Shown: positions 1 through 7,601, counted from the first letter of the stretch. The stretch is DNA of 20,369 nucleotides from Microbacteriaceae bacterium (GCA_012719255.1 JAAYAS010000139.1:1-20369); one strand, 5' to 3'. Notes: generated by a model from the sequence alone, not told the origin. Numbers and translations: made by a program.

Positions 1-1
1 C

Positions 2-1537
2 TTCCGCGTCGACCGTGGCGACAAGATCGGCCTCGTCGGGCGAAACGGCGCGGGCAAGACGACACTCACCAAGATCCTCGCCGGGGAGGGCATCGAGGCC
101 TCCGGCACGATCCAGCGCATCGGCGAGATCGGATACCTGCCCCAGGACCCGCGCAGTGGCGATCCCGAGCAGCTCGCCCGCACCCGGATCCTCGACGCCA
201 GGGGGCTCGGACGCATCGCGACGGACCTCGCGAGCACCTCGGTCGAGATGGGCTCGGACGATCCCGTCGTCGCCGAGCGGGCGATGCGCCGCTGGAGCCG
301 CCTCAACGACGAGTTCGAGGCGCGCGGCGGCTATGCCGCCGAGGCGGCCGCCGCGGTGATCTGCTCGAACCTCAACCTCCCGGATCGCATCCTCGACCAG
401 CCGCTGCGCACCCTCTCGGGCGGCCAGCGGCGACGCATCGAACTGGCCCGGATCCTCTTCTCCGAGGCGGACACGATGATCCTCGACGAGCCGACGAACC
501 ACCTCGACCTCGACTCGGTCGTCTGGCTGCGCGAGTTCCTCAAGGGCTACAAGGGCGGGCTCATCGTCATCTCGCACGACGTCGAGCTCGTCGGCGACAC
601 CGTGAACCGCGTCTTCTACCTCGACGCGAACCGGCAGGTCATCGACGTCTACAACATGGGCTGGAAGCAGTACCTGCGCCAGCGCGAGGCCGACGAGGAG
701 CGCCGCAAGAAGGAGCGCGCGAACATCGAGAAGAAGGCGAGCGCGCTGCAGCTGCAGGCCGCCCGCTTCGGCGCGAAGGCGACGAAGGCCGCCGCCGCGC
801 AGCAGATGGTGCGCCGGGCGGAGCGGATGCTCGGCTCGCTCGACGAGGTGCGGCAGTCGGACCGCGTCGCGAAGCTCCGCTTCCCGACGCCCTCGCCCTG
901 CGGCCGCACGCCGATCCAGGCGCGCGGGCTGTCGAAGTCGTACGGCTCGCTGGAGATCTTCACCGGCGTCGACCTCGCCATCGACCGCGGCTCGCGCGTC
1001 GTCGTGCTCGGCCTCAACGGCGCCGGCAAGACGACGCTGCTGCGCATCCTCGCCGGCGTCGACGAGTCGGACACCGGCGAGCTCATCGCCGGCCACGGCC
1101 TCAAGGTCGGCTACTACGCGCAGGAGCACGAGACCCTCGACGTGCGCCGCAGCGTGCTCGAGAACATGGTGTCGGTGTCGCAGCACCTCACCGAGACCGA
1201 GGCCCGCAAGGTGCTCGGCTCGTTCCTCTTCTCGGGCGACGACGTGCACAAACCCGCGGGCGTGCTCTCGGGCGGCGAGAAGACCCGGCTCGCGCTCGCG
1301 ATGCTCGTCGTCTCGAGCGCGAACGTGCTGCTGCTCGACGAGCCGACGAACAACCTCGACCCGGCCTCCCGCGAGCAGATCCTCGACGCGCTGAGCCACT
1401 ACGAGGGCGCGGTCGTGCTCGTCTCGCACGACGAGGGCGCCGTCGAGGCCCTCGACCCCGAGCGCGTGCTCATCATGCCCGAGGCCGTCGAGGACCACTG
1501 GAACCCCGAGTACTTCGAGCTCATCGGGATGAACTAG
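2..1537 (+). CDS. ABC-F family ATPase (ribosome-associated translation factor), 5'-truncated by the window edge
   Basis: The frame is open from base 2 to the TAG at 1535-1537 (511 visible residues); roughly 20-30 N-terminal residues lie outside the window. Two ABC domains sit in tandem with no membrane segment. Domain 1 has Walker A GRNGAGKT (visible residues about 13-20), signature LSGGQ (about 137) and Walker B ILDEPTNHLD (about 160). A basic, Lys/Arg/Glu-rich linker follows at about 205-290, then domain 2 with Walker A GLNGAGKT (about 338), LSGGE (about 422) and LLLDEPTNNLD (about 443). Two cassettes joined by a charged helical linker is the ABC-F architecture; these proteins bind the ribosomal E site and rescue stalled or antibiotic-inhibited ribosomes. 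The subfamily cannot be fixed: it could be a housekeeping factor or a resistance factor. It converges with SURF1, leaving 65 bp between them. Confidence 0.9.
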   Translation, partial: FRVDRGDKIGLVGRNGAGKTTLTKILAGEGIEASGTIQRIGEIGYLPQDPRSGDPEQLARTRILDARGLGRIATDLASTSVEMGSDDPVVAERAMRRWSRLNDEFEARGGYAAEAAAAVICSNLNLPDRILDQPLRTLSGGQRRRIELARILFSEADTMILDEPTNHLDLDSVVWLREFLKGYKGGLIVISHDVELVGDTVNRVFYLDANRQVIDVYNMGWKQYLRQREADEERRKKERANIEKKASALQLQAARFGAKATKAAAAQQMVRRAERMLGSLDEVRQSDRVAKLRFPTPSPCGRTPIQARGLSKSYGSLEIFTGVDLAIDRGSRVVVLGLNGAGKTTLLRILAGVDESDTGELIAGHGLKVGYYAQEHETLDVRRSVLENMVSVSQHLTETEARKVLGSFLFSGDDVHKPAGVLSGGEKTRLALAMLVVSSANVLLLDEPTNNLDPASREQILDALSHYEGAVVLVSHDEGAVEALDPERVLIMPEAVEDHWNPEYFELIGMN

Positions 1538-1602
1538 CTCGACCGGCCGGCGGGTTTCGACCGGTTCAGCCCGCAAGGGCGTGCCGCCGGGCTCCGACGG
1601 GC

Positions 1603-2460
1603 TCAGCGGCGCTCGGCCGCGTCGAGGAGGGCGTCCTCCTCGTCGGCGTCGGTCGGACCGCGCCGCTGCGCCCGCTCGCGCGCCCGCCTGCGCGCTGCGA
1701 TCACGCGCGGATCCCCCTCGTTGCGCTCCCGGAACTCCTCGCGCACGCCGTGCACCAGGCCGACCGCCGCGACGATCGCGAAGATGATCCACTGGAACGC
1801 GTAGCTGAGGTGGTTGCCCTCGCTCTCGGCCGGCCGGTTCACGAGCGCGCCGTGCTCGGCGGGCGCCGACTCGGTGCGCAGCAGGCCGTAGGCGCCGGTG
1901 TGCACCTCGCCGCCGATCCGCTCGGCGAGATCGGGGAGGTGGATCGTCGCGATCTGGCCCTCCGGCGCCGAGCGGCCCGGCACCTCGCGCTCACCCGGCT
2001 TCAACCGGGCGGTCACCTCGAGGCGCCCCTCCGGCGGCGCCGGCACGTGATCGGGGTAGTCCTGCACCGAGCCGGTGTGCAGCCAGCCGCGGTTGACGAT
2101 GAGCACGCGGCCCTCGTCGGTGCGGAAGGGCGTGAGGATCTCGAAGCCGGGCGTGCCGTCGCGCGGCCGTGCGCGCACGAGCACCTGCTCGTCGACGAGG
2201 TACTCGCCCTCGAGCAGCACCGGCAGCCACTCGAGCTCGGGGTCGAAGCCGTCGAGCGCGGGGAGGGCCTCGGCGAGCGGCACCGGCTCGGCGTCGTAGT
2301 TCGCGGCGACGCGCTCGTTCTCGACGACGCGCTGGTCGCGCCGGTCGAACTGCCAGGCCGACAGGAAGCCGCAGGCGATGGCGAACACCACGAGCATCAC
2401 GAAGTAGCTGATCCACCGGCGCGAGAGCAGGAAGCGCCAGCCGTCACGACGACCGCTCAC
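1603..2460 (-). CDS. SURF1 family cytochrome c oxidase assembly protein
   Basis: This 285-aa protein starts at a GTG that shares the bases GTGA with the stop of the preceding gene, so translation is probably coupled. A hydrophobic helix lies near the N-terminus (about residues 15-33, containing WISYFVMLVVFAIACGF). A long extracytoplasmic domain follows, with the family's NRGW motif (in LIVNRGW). A second helix near residue 230 (YAFQWIIFAIVAAVG) is preceded by the NHLSYAFQW element typical of SURF1. The C-terminal tail is highly charged and probably cytoplasmic. Family members assist haem insertion and assembly of aa3-type cytochrome oxidase. It is the last gene of a three-gene operon with the 90-aa protein and DUF3099. 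An in-frame upstream extension to 2658 is rejected because it would run over the preceding gene and lacks family similarity. Confidence 0.92.
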   Translation of the reverse strand: MSGRRDGWRFLLSRRWISYFVMLVVFAIACGFLSAWQFDRRDQRVVENERVAANYDAEPVPLAEALPALDGFDPELEWLPVLLEGEYLVDEQVLVRARPRDGTPGFEILTPFRTDEGRVLIVNRGWLHTGSVQDYPDHVPAPPEGRLEVTARLKPGEREVPGRSAPEGQIATIHLPDLAERIGGEVHTGAYGLLRTESAPAEHGALVNRPAESEGNHLSYAFQWIIFAIVAAVGLVHGVREEFRERNEGDPRVIAARRRARERAQRRGPTDADEEDALLDAAERR

Positions 2461-2729
2461 GCGATCGGGTCCTCGTTGACCGGCGCGTCGACGGGCAGCA
2501 CGCGCAGGGGGAAGTCGCGCGACGACAGGAAGCCGAGCAGGAACTCGAGGTGCTCGTCGCAGGCGAGCCAGATCTTGATGCGGTCGGGCTCGTGAATGCG
2601 CGGGTTGCGCCACTCGAGCCGCTGCGTCGCGGCGCTGTCGCACTTCGCGCGCGAGCACGACACCTCCGGCGCGAACGCGCCCTCGCCCGGGCGCAGGCGC
2701 ATCCGAAGATCGAACTCCCCGGAACTCAC
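2457..2729 (-). CDS. Conserved small Cys/His-containing protein of actinobacteria (90 aa, function unknown)
   Basis: The GTG start at 2729 overlaps the DUF3099 stop as GTGA, and its own stop overlaps the SURF1 start in the same way, so position in the operon fixes both ends. The protein is soluble. It has CSRAKC (Cys25, Cys30) in the N-terminal half and CDEH (Cys57, His60) in the middle, a spacing that could bind one zinc ion. It also has the conserved-looking stretch WRNPRIHEPDRIKIWLACDE. From memory, similar short proteins next to SURF1 in actinobacteria are sometimes labelled acetone carboxylase in databases; nothing here supports that enzymatic name. A role linked to oxidase assembly is suggested only by the operon. 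Existence of the gene is well supported, its function is not. Confidence 0.82.
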   Translation of the reverse strand: MSSGEFDLRMRLRPGEGAFAPEVSCSRAKCDSAATQRLEWRNPRIHEPDRIKIWLACDEHLEFLLGFLSSRDFPLRVLPVDAPVNEDPIA

Positions 2730-3073
2730 GCGCTCCGCTCCTCTCGTTCTCGGCCCGCGTCGCGGGCGGCCGCTGCGCGCACCCAGTCGTCGGCGGTGAC
2801 GGTCGGGCGGACGACGTCGACCACCCCGGCGTCGGGCCGGTCGACGTGGCGCACGCGGCGCTGCTTCATGTGGTTCGCGAGCATGACGGCGATCCACGGC
2901 AGGAAGATCGCACTGGCGGCGACGAACCAGATCGCGGGACCGCGCACGAACATCAGTGCGAGCACGCAGACCGTGCGGAAGGCCATGGTGAGGAGGTACT
3001 GGCGCATGCGCGCCCGGCGCTCCTCCTCGGCCGACTCGGTCATGGAGGTGATGTTCGTCACCCGCGTGTTCAT
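2726..3073 (-). CDS. DUF3099 domain membrane protein
   Basis: The protein has 115 aa from the ATG at 3073, which has GGAG upstream (GGAGATCAATG). An in-frame TTG at 3088 has no better ribosome site. The N-terminus carries ITSMTESAEEERRARMRQY, which resembles the start of DUF3099 proteins. Two adjoining hydrophobic helices follow, at about residues 27-45 (LLTMAFRTVCVLALMFV) and about 48-70 (AIWFVAASAIFLPWIAVMLA), then a polar cytoplasmic tail. Function is unknown. It is the promoter-proximal gene of the DUF3099 - Cys/His protein - SURF1 operon, divergent from fabG with 146 bp between the starts. Confidence 0.85.
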   Translation of the reverse strand: MNTRVTNITSMTESAEEERRARMRQYLLTMAFRTVCVLALMFVRGPAIWFVAASAIFLPWIAVMLANHMKQRRVRHVDRPDAGVVDVVRPTVTADDWVRAAAARDAGREREERSA

Positions 3074-3145
3074 TGATCTCCGATGCAATCGCTCGACCCT
3101 GACAGCCTACTCCCCGGCGGAGCAGGACGCGCCGGGCGCGCGGCA

Positions 3146-3151
3146 TAGACT
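3146..3151 (+). promoter_or_regulatory. Candidate -10 box for fabG
   Basis: TAGACT lies 69 bp before the fabG ATG. It fits the TANNNT pattern of actinobacterial housekeeping promoters. No convincing -35 is visible. If used, the transcript would have a leader of about 60 nt, consistent with the Shine-Dalgarno site that fabG carries. Confidence 0.4.
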
Positions 3152-3219
3152 GGCCCGATCGGGCGCCAGCCCGGCCCGCCGCATCCGCGCGCCCCGCGCG
3201 ACCGAGCCCCAGGAGCACC

Positions 3220-3939
3220 ATGACCCAGCAACTCGACCGCGTCGCCCTCGTCACCGGCGGCAACCGCGGCATCGGCCGCGCCATCGCCGAGCAGCTCATC
3301 GAGTCGGGCTACCGGGTCGCGGTCACCTCGCGCTCGGGGGAGGGCGGCCCCGAGGGCGCGCTCACGGTCGCGGCCGACGTCACCGACTCGGCGTCGGTCG
3401 ACGCCGCGTTCTCGCAGGTCGAGGCCGAGCTCGGGCCGATCGGCGTGGTGGTCGCGAACGCCGGCGTCACCAATGACATGCTGCTGCTGCGGATGGGCGA
3501 GGACGACTTCGCCGACGTCGTCGACACGAACCTCACCGGCGCCTTCCGCGTGATCAAGCGCGCGGCGAAGGGGATGCTGCGGGCGAAGTTCGGCCGCGTC
3601 GTGCTTATCTCGTCGGTGGTCGGCCTCTACGGCTCGCCCGGCCAGATCAACTACGCCGCCTCGAAGGCGGGCCTCGTCGGCATCGCCCGCTCGCTCACCC
3701 GCGAGCTCGGCGGCCGCGGCATCACCGCCAACGTCGTCGCCCCGGGCTTCATCGAGACCGAGATGACCGCGGTGCTCCCCGAGGAGACGCAGCAGCAGTA
3801 CCTCGCCTCGATCCCGGCCGGCCGCTTCGGCCGCGTCGAGGAGATCGCGAAGACCGTCGCCTGGCTCGCCTCCGACGACGCCGCCTACGTCTCGGGCGCG
3901 GTCATCCCGGTCGACGGCGGCCTCGGCATGGGCCACTAG
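3220..3939 (+). CDS. fabG: FabG / MabA-like 3-oxoacyl-ACP reductase (SDR family)
   Basis: This 239-aa classical short-chain dehydrogenase starts at an ATG preceded by AGGAG. The cofactor motif TGGNRGIG spans residues 12-19 and NAGV begins at about residue 81. The catalytic Ser132, Tyr145 and Lys149 lie in ISSVVGLYGSP and YAASK. The tail SGAVIPVDGGLGMGH is typical of FabG. The enzyme reduces 3-oxoacyl-ACP to 3-hydroxyacyl-ACP with NADPH in type II fatty-acid synthesis. The N-terminus VALVTGGNRGIG followed by RVAVTSR resembles mycobacterial MabA. FabG paralogues are numerous in actinobacteria, so the exact substrate is inferred; no inhA-like enoyl reductase follows here. Divergent from the DUF3099-SURF1 operon. 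Confidence 0.88.
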   Translation: MTQQLDRVALVTGGNRGIGRAIAEQLIESGYRVAVTSRSGEGGPEGALTVAADVTDSASVDAAFSQVEAELGPIGVVVANAGVTNDMLLLRMGEDDFADVVDTNLTGAFRVIKRAAKGMLRAKFGRVVLISSVVGLYGSPGQINYAASKAGLVGIARSLTRELGGRGITANVVAPGFIETEMTAVLPEETQQQYLASIPAGRFGRVEEIAKTVAWLASDDAAYVSGAVIPVDGGLGMGH

Positions 3940-3973
3940 CGGCCCGCCGGCCCGGATCGGGGTTGCATCCGGA

Positions 3974-3996
3974 GGTATCGATCCGGTGTCGATACC
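3974..3996. repeat. Perfect inverted repeat, candidate operator
   Basis: GGTATCGA (3974-3981) and TCGATACC (3989-3996) are perfect 8-bp arms around a 7-bp spacer. CCGGAG-type hexamers flank both sides. The palindrome ends 10 bp before a strong-looking -10 box, so it overlaps the expected -35 region. There is no T-run after it. A repressor operator is more likely than a terminator for fabG. Confidence 0.5.
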
Positions 3997-4006
3997 CGGA
4001 GAATCT

Positions 4007-4012
4007 TATGAT
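4007..4012 (+). promoter_or_regulatory. -10 box TATGAT upstream of the 52-aa membrane protein
   Basis: TATGAT matches five of six consensus bases, in an unusually A/T-rich patch for this window (GAATCTTATGATC). The start codon at 4094 lies about 80 bp downstream. The -35 position falls inside the palindrome at 3974-3996. Confidence 0.5.
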
Positions 4013-4093
4013 CGAGCCGGATGGATGATCCGATAGCGTGCTGGCAAGGAGCTCGATCGCCGGGCTCCGGCGAGACACCACTAGGAGACCCCC

Positions 4094-4252
4094 GTGAACA
4101 TCTTCGCCCTGATCATCATCATCATCGCCGTGATCCTGCTGCTCACCGGCGGTCTGGTCGAGTCGCTGCAGTTCCTGCTCTGGATCGGTATCGTGCTCGC
4201 CGTGATCGCCGTCGTGCTGTGGTTGCTGCGGTCGGTCACCGGCCGCAAGTAG
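4094..4252 (+). CDS. Small two-helix membrane protein (52 aa, unknown function)
   Basis: GTG start at 4094 with AGGAG at 4083-4087, stop TAG at 4250-4252. The product is almost wholly hydrophobic. Helix 1 is at residues 3-20 (IFALIIIIIAVILLLTGG) and helix 2 at about 25-46 (LQFLLWIGIVLAVIAVVLWL), with a short basic tail RSVTGRK, so both ends may be cytoplasmic. It has its own candidate promoter, palindrome and downstream hairpin, so it looks like a single-gene transcription unit. Similar tiny hydrophobic proteins are common and unnamed in actinobacteria. I do not recognise a function. Confidence 0.7.
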   Translation: MNIFALIIIIIAVILLLTGGLVESLQFLLWIGIVLAVIAVVLWLLRSVTGRK

Positions 4253-4273
4253 TCGTCGGCCCCCGCTGACCGC

Positions 4274-4310
4274 GAAGCCCGCCCCCGGAACACGGCCGAG
4301 GGCGGGCTTC
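4274..4310. terminator. Bidirectional hairpin between the 52-aa gene and serB
   Basis: GAAGCCCGCCC (4274-4284) and GGGCGGGCTTC (4300-4310) form a perfect 11-bp stem with a 15-nt loop, extendable by one C-G pair. GTCGTTCT follows, giving a modest T-rich tail. It lies between convergent genes and could serve both. Confidence 0.7.
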
Positions 4311-4354
4311 GTCGTTCTCCCGCCGGGACGACCGGCGGGTCGGCGGCTCGCCGG

Positions 4355-5047
4355 CTAGGGGAGCATCGGGATGAGCTGCCGCATGTCGCGCTCGACGAGC
4401 GAGACGTGCGCCTCGGCGCGCACCACCGGCTTCGCGTCGAAGGCGACCGAGAGGCCGGCGATCGACATCATGCCGAGGTCGTTCGCGCCGTCGCCGACGG
4501 CGATCGTGCGCTCGAGCGGCACGTCGAGCGCGTGCGCCCACATCCGGAGCGTGAGGAGCTTCGCCTGCTTGCCGACGATCTCGCCGTCGACCTCGCCGGT
4601 GAGGGCGCCGGCTGCGTCGACGGCGAAGCGGTTCGCCCGCCAGAGGTCGAGGCCGAGGTCGGCCGCGAGCGGGTCGAGCACCTCGTGGAAGCCGCCCGAG
4701 ACCGCGGCGACGCGACCGCCGCGCTCGTGCACGGCGGCGATCATCTCGGGCACCCCCTCGGTGACGGTGATGCGGCGGCGCACCTCGGCGACCTGCTCGA
4801 GGGTCACGCCGCGCAGCAGCGCGACGCGCGCCCGCAGCGAGCCCTCGAAGTCGAGCTCGCCGCGCATGGCGCGCTCGGTCACCTCGGCGACCTCCTCGCG
4901 CACGCCGGCGTAGTCGGCGACGAGCTCGATGACCTCGTCCTCGATGAGGGTCGAATCGACGTCGAGCACGACGAGGAACCGGGCGCCGGAGGTGATGGCG
5001 CCGCTGCCGATGGGGGGATCGAGACGGAATCGGGGGGAGTTGCTCAC
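4355..5047 (-). CDS. serB: Phosphoserine phosphatase (SerB), short form without ACT domain
   Basis: This 230-aa haloacid-dehalogenase-superfamily enzyme hydrolyses O-phosphoserine to serine. The nucleophile motif [10 protein letters not shown] starts at Asp29 with general acid Asp31. Motif II is VSGGF. The motif III lysine lies in VGKQAK, and [10 protein letters not shown] (185-194) supplies the Mg-binding aspartates. Many actinobacterial SerB proteins carry N-terminal ACT domains and are about 400 aa; this one has only about 24 residues before the catalytic core. The GTG start overlaps the glgC stop as GTGA, so expression depends on glgC transcription and probably on its translation. The pairing with glgC has no obvious biochemical logic and may simply be shared transcription. 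Confidence 0.9.
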   Translation of the reverse strand: MSNSPRFRLDPPIGSGAITSGARFLVVLDVDSTLIEDEVIELVADYAGVREEVAEVTERAMRGELDFEGSLRARVALLRGVTLEQVAEVRRRITVTEGVPEMIAAVHERGGRVAAVSGGFHEVLDPLAADLGLDLWRANRFAVDAAGALTGEVDGEIVGKQAKLLTLRMWAHALDVPLERTIAVGDGANDLGMMSIAGLSVAFDAKPVVRAEAHVSLVERDMRQLIPMLP

Positions 5048-6297
5048 CGTTCGATGATGGCATTCTTCGGGACGACGGTGATGCCCGAGTCGGTCACCGT
5101 GAACCCGCGGGCCTCGTCGAGCGCGCGGTCGACGCCGACCGAGGCGCCCTCGCAGACGCGGACGTTCTTGTCGAGGATCGCGCGCCGCACGACGGCGCCG
5201 CCCTCGACCGCCACGCGGTCGAAGGTCACCGAGTCGACGACGAGCGCGCCGCTCATCACGCGCGTCCACGGGCCGAGCACCGAGCGCTCGATGTGCGCGC
5301 CCGAGATCACCGAGCCGAGCGAGATGATCGAGTCGATCATCGTGCCGGTCGAGCCGCGGCCGTCGCGCACGAACTTCGCCGGCGGCGAGTTCAGCTGCTG
5401 CGACATGATCGGCCAGCGCTCGTTGTAGAGGTTGAAGATCGGCAGCGTCGCGATGAGGTCCATGTGCGCGTCGTAGAACGAGTCGATCGTGCCGACGTCG
5501 CGCCAGTAGTCGCGGTCGCGCGGGGTCGAGCCGGCGATGTCGTTGTTGATGAAGTCGTAGACGCCGCAGTCGCCGGCCTCGACGAAGGCGGGGATGATGT
5601 CGCCGCCCATGTCGTTCTTCGACTCCTCGTTCGCGGCGTCGCGGGTGACGTACTCGACGAGCTTGTCGGCGTCGAAGACGTAGTTGCCCATCGACGCGAG
5701 GATCTCGTTCGGGCTGTCGGGCAGGCCGTCGACCTCGGCGGGCTTCTCGAGGAACTGCCGGATGCGGGTCGGGTTCTCGGGGTCGACGTCGATGACGCCG
5801 AACGAGGTCGACATCTCGATCGGCTGGCGGATCGCCGCGACGTTGGCGCCGAGGCCCGAGGCGATGTGCTGCTCGATCATCTGCGAGAAGTCCATGCGGT
5901 AGACGTGGTCGGCGCCGACGACGACCACGATGTCGGGCTTCTCGTCGTGGATGAGGTTGAGCGACTGGAAGATCGCGTCGGCCGAGCCCGAGAACCAGTG
6001 CTTGCCGCGGCGCTGCTGGGCCGGCACGGTCGAGACGTACGAGCCGAGCATCGCGGGCATGCGCCACGTCTGCGAGATGTGGCGGTCGAGCGAGTGCGAC
6101 TTGTACTGCGTGAGCACCACGATCTGGTGCAGCCCCGAGTTGATGAGGTTCGCGAGTGCGAAGTCGATGAGCCGGTACTGCCCGGCGAACGGCACCGCGG
6201 GCTTCGCCCGGTCGGCCGTGAGCGGCATCAGGCGCTTGCCCTCGCCGCCAGCAAGTACGATTCCGAAGACCTTCTTCTGCGCCTGTCCCATGGCCAC
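5044..6297 (-). CDS. glgC: Glucose-1-phosphate adenylyltransferase (ADP-glucose pyrophosphorylase)
   Basis: The 417-aa protein makes ADP-glucose from glucose-1-phosphate and ATP, the first committed step of bacterial alpha-glucan synthesis. The nucleotidyltransferase motif [11 protein letters not shown] is at residues 17-27, followed by [17 protein letters not shown]. Substrate-binding elements FLEKP and YWRDVGTI are present, and a C-terminal beta-helix region runs from about residue 290. Start choice: GTG 6297 lies 9 nt after GGAGGT, whereas ATG 6291, two codons in, would leave 15 nt; GTG is preferred. It is divergent from the glycogen synthase gene, the arrangement also known for mycobacterial Rv1213/Rv1212c, and is followed by coupled serB. 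Confidence 0.95.
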   Translation of the reverse strand: MAMGQAQKKVFGIVLAGGEGKRLMPLTADRAKPAVPFAGQYRLIDFALANLINSGLHQIVVLTQYKSHSLDRHISQTWRMPAMLGSYVSTVPAQQRRGKHWFSGSADAIFQSLNLIHDEKPDIVVVVGADHVYRMDFSQMIEQHIASGLGANVAAIRQPIEMSTSFGVIDVDPENPTRIRQFLEKPAEVDGLPDSPNEILASMGNYVFDADKLVEYVTRDAANEESKNDMGGDIIPAFVEAGDCGVYDFINNDIAGSTPRDRDYWRDVGTIDSFYDAHMDLIATLPIFNLYNERWPIMSQQLNSPPAKFVRDGRGSTGTMIDSIISLGSVISGAHIERSVLGPWTRVMSGALVVDSVTFDRVAVEGGAVVRRAILDKNVRVCEGASVGVDRALDEARGFTVTDSGITVVPKNAIIER

Positions 6298-6306
6298 ACT
6301 CTAGAC

Positions 6307-6312
6307 ACCTCC
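6307..6312 (-). promoter_or_regulatory. Ribosome binding site GGAGGT deciding the glgC start
   Basis: On the minus strand GGAGGT lies 9 nt before GTG 6297 and 15 nt before ATG 6291, which favours the GTG. It is the strongest Shine-Dalgarno match I noticed, and it contrasts with the divergent glgA-type gene, which appears leaderless. Confidence 0.6.
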
Positions 6313-6341
6313 AGATGAACGATTCGTTGAATCCGGTCGAG

Positions 6342-6347
6342 TACCCT
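6342..6347 (+). promoter_or_regulatory. Leaderless-type -10 box for the glycogen synthase gene
   Basis: TACCCT is followed by exactly 6 nt (GGCGGC) and then ATG 6354. This spacing would put the transcription start at the A of the start codon, the standard layout of leaderless actinobacterial transcripts. It supports starting the gene at 6354 rather than at the in-frame ATG at 6315, which is only 17 bp from glgC. Confidence 0.55.
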
Positions 6348-6353
6348 GGCGGC

Positions 6354-7544
6354 ATGCGCGTCGATGTGATCTCCCGTGAATACCCGCCGGCCGTCTACGG
6401 GGGAGCGGGGGTGCACGTCACCGAGCTCGTGAAGGCCATGCGGGCCGACATCGACGTGGTCGTCCGCTGCTTCGGCGAGCCCCGCGACGAGGCCGGCACC
6501 CACGCCTACGAGGTGCCCGCCGACCTCGCCGAGGCGAACGCCGCGCTCGGCTTCCTCGGCACCGACCTCCGCATCGCGGCCGACGTCGCGGGCGCCGACC
6601 TCGTGCACTCGCACACCTGGTACGCGAACCAGGCCGGCAACATCGCGAAGCTGCTCCACGGCATCCCGCACGTGATCTCGGCGCACTCGCTCGAGCCGCT
6701 GCGCCCGTGGAAGGCCGAGCAGCTCGGCGGCGGCTACCGCCTCTCGAGCTGGATGGAGAAGGACGCCTACGCGAACGCCGACCGCATCATCGCGGTGTCG
6801 AACGGCATGCGCGCCGACATCCTCCGCAGCTACCCCGACCTCGACCCCTACAAGGTCGTCACCATCTACAACGGCATCGACATCGACGTCTGGAAGCCCA
6901 CGCACGAGCCCGAGACCGTGCGCGCGCTCGGCGTCGACCCGGATGCGCCGACGGTGATCTTCGTCGGCCGCATCACCCGGCAGAAGGGGCTCCCGTACCT
7001 GCTGCGCGCGCTGCGCGAGCTGCCCGCCGACGTGCAGATCGTGCTCTGCGCCGGCGCCCCCGACACGAAGGAGATCGAGGAGGAGGTGCGCGGCCTCGTC
7101 GACGAGCTCCGCGAGGAGCGCGGCGGCGCGGTGCACTGGATCTCGGAGCACCTGCCGCGCGAGCAGATCATGGCGCTGCTCACCGCCGCCGACGTCTTCC
7201 TGTGCCCCTCGGTGTACGAGCCCCTCGGCATCGTCAACCTCGAGGCGATGGCCTGCGGCACCGCGGTCGTCGGCTCGGGCACCGGCGGCATCCCCGAGGT
7301 CGTGCAGGACGGCGTCACCGGCCGCATCGTGCCGATCGAGCAGGTGCAGGACGGCACCGGCACCCCGATCGACCCCGACAGGTTCGTCGCCGACCTCGCC
7401 GCCACCATCAACGAGGTGCTCGCCGACCCCGAGCGGGCCGCCGAGTACGGCCGCGCCGGCCGCAAGCGCGTCGAGGACGAGTTCACCTGGACCCGCATCT
7501 CCGAGCAGACCCAGGCGCTCTACCGCTCGCTGCTCGACGACTGA
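6354..7544 (+). CDS. glgA: GT4 glycogen synthase / maltose-1-phosphate synthase (GlgM-type GlgA)
   Basis: The 396-aa GT-B glycosyltransferase uses ADP-glucose. The N-terminus has EYPPAVYGGAGVHV (residues 9-22), which binds the nucleotide sugar. FVGRITRQKGL opens the C-terminal Rossmann domain, and the E-x7-E motif of family GT4 is in YEPLGIVNLEAMACGT. The length and GT4 family fit the actinobacterial enzyme (mycobacterial Rv1212c, GlgM) rather than the GT5 GlgA of enterobacteria. In mycobacteria that enzyme mainly makes maltose-1-phosphate from ADP-glucose and glucose-1-phosphate for the GlgE pathway. Which acceptor is used here cannot be read from sequence, so glgM would be an equally fair symbol. 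It is divergent from glgC with 56 bp between starts and is followed by a hairpin. Confidence 0.9.
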   Translation: MRVDVISREYPPAVYGGAGVHVTELVKAMRADIDVVVRCFGEPRDEAGTHAYEVPADLAEANAALGFLGTDLRIAADVAGADLVHSHTWYANQAGNIAKLLHGIPHVISAHSLEPLRPWKAEQLGGGYRLSSWMEKDAYANADRIIAVSNGMRADILRSYPDLDPYKVVTIYNGIDIDVWKPTHEPETVRALGVDPDAPTVIFVGRITRQKGLPYLLRALRELPADVQIVLCAGAPDTKEIEEEVRGLVDELREERGGAVHWISEHLPREQIMALLTAADVFLCPSVYEPLGIVNLEAMACGTAVVGSGTGGIPEVVQDGVTGRIVPIEQVQDGTGTPIDPDRFVADLAATINEVLADPERAAEYGRAGRKRVEDEFTWTRISEQTQALYRSLLDD

Positions 7545-7556
7545 GCGCACCGCGTC

Positions 7557-7601
7557 CCGAGGGCCGGCGCCCCGCCACGACGGCGAGGCGTCGGCCCTCG
7601 G
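7557..7601 (+). terminator. Hairpin terminator after the glycogen synthase gene
   Basis: Arms 7557-7571 and 7587-7601 pair over 15 bp with one G-T pair, anchored by CCGAGGGCCG and CGGCCCTCGG, with a 15-nt loop. There is no T-tract, as is common for intrinsic terminators in GC-rich actinobacteria. It ends 15 bp before the next gene's -10 box. Confidence 0.6.

Noticed and set aside
1538..1602. Terminator between the ABC-F and SURF1 genes
   Set aside because: The best pairing is only AGCCCG (1568-1573) with CGGGCT (1588-1593), with a 14-nt loop and no T-tract; too weak to call.
6315..6353. Earlier start (ATG 6315) for the glycogen synthase gene
   Set aside because: It would add 13 residues not typical of the family, leaves only 17 bp to glgC, and would place the TACCCT -10 box inside the gene.
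5048..6355. N-terminal extension of serB through the glgC region in another frame
   Set aside because: It would overlap all of glgC, is Arg-rich and carries no domain; the GTG at 5047 overlapping the glgC stop is the real start.
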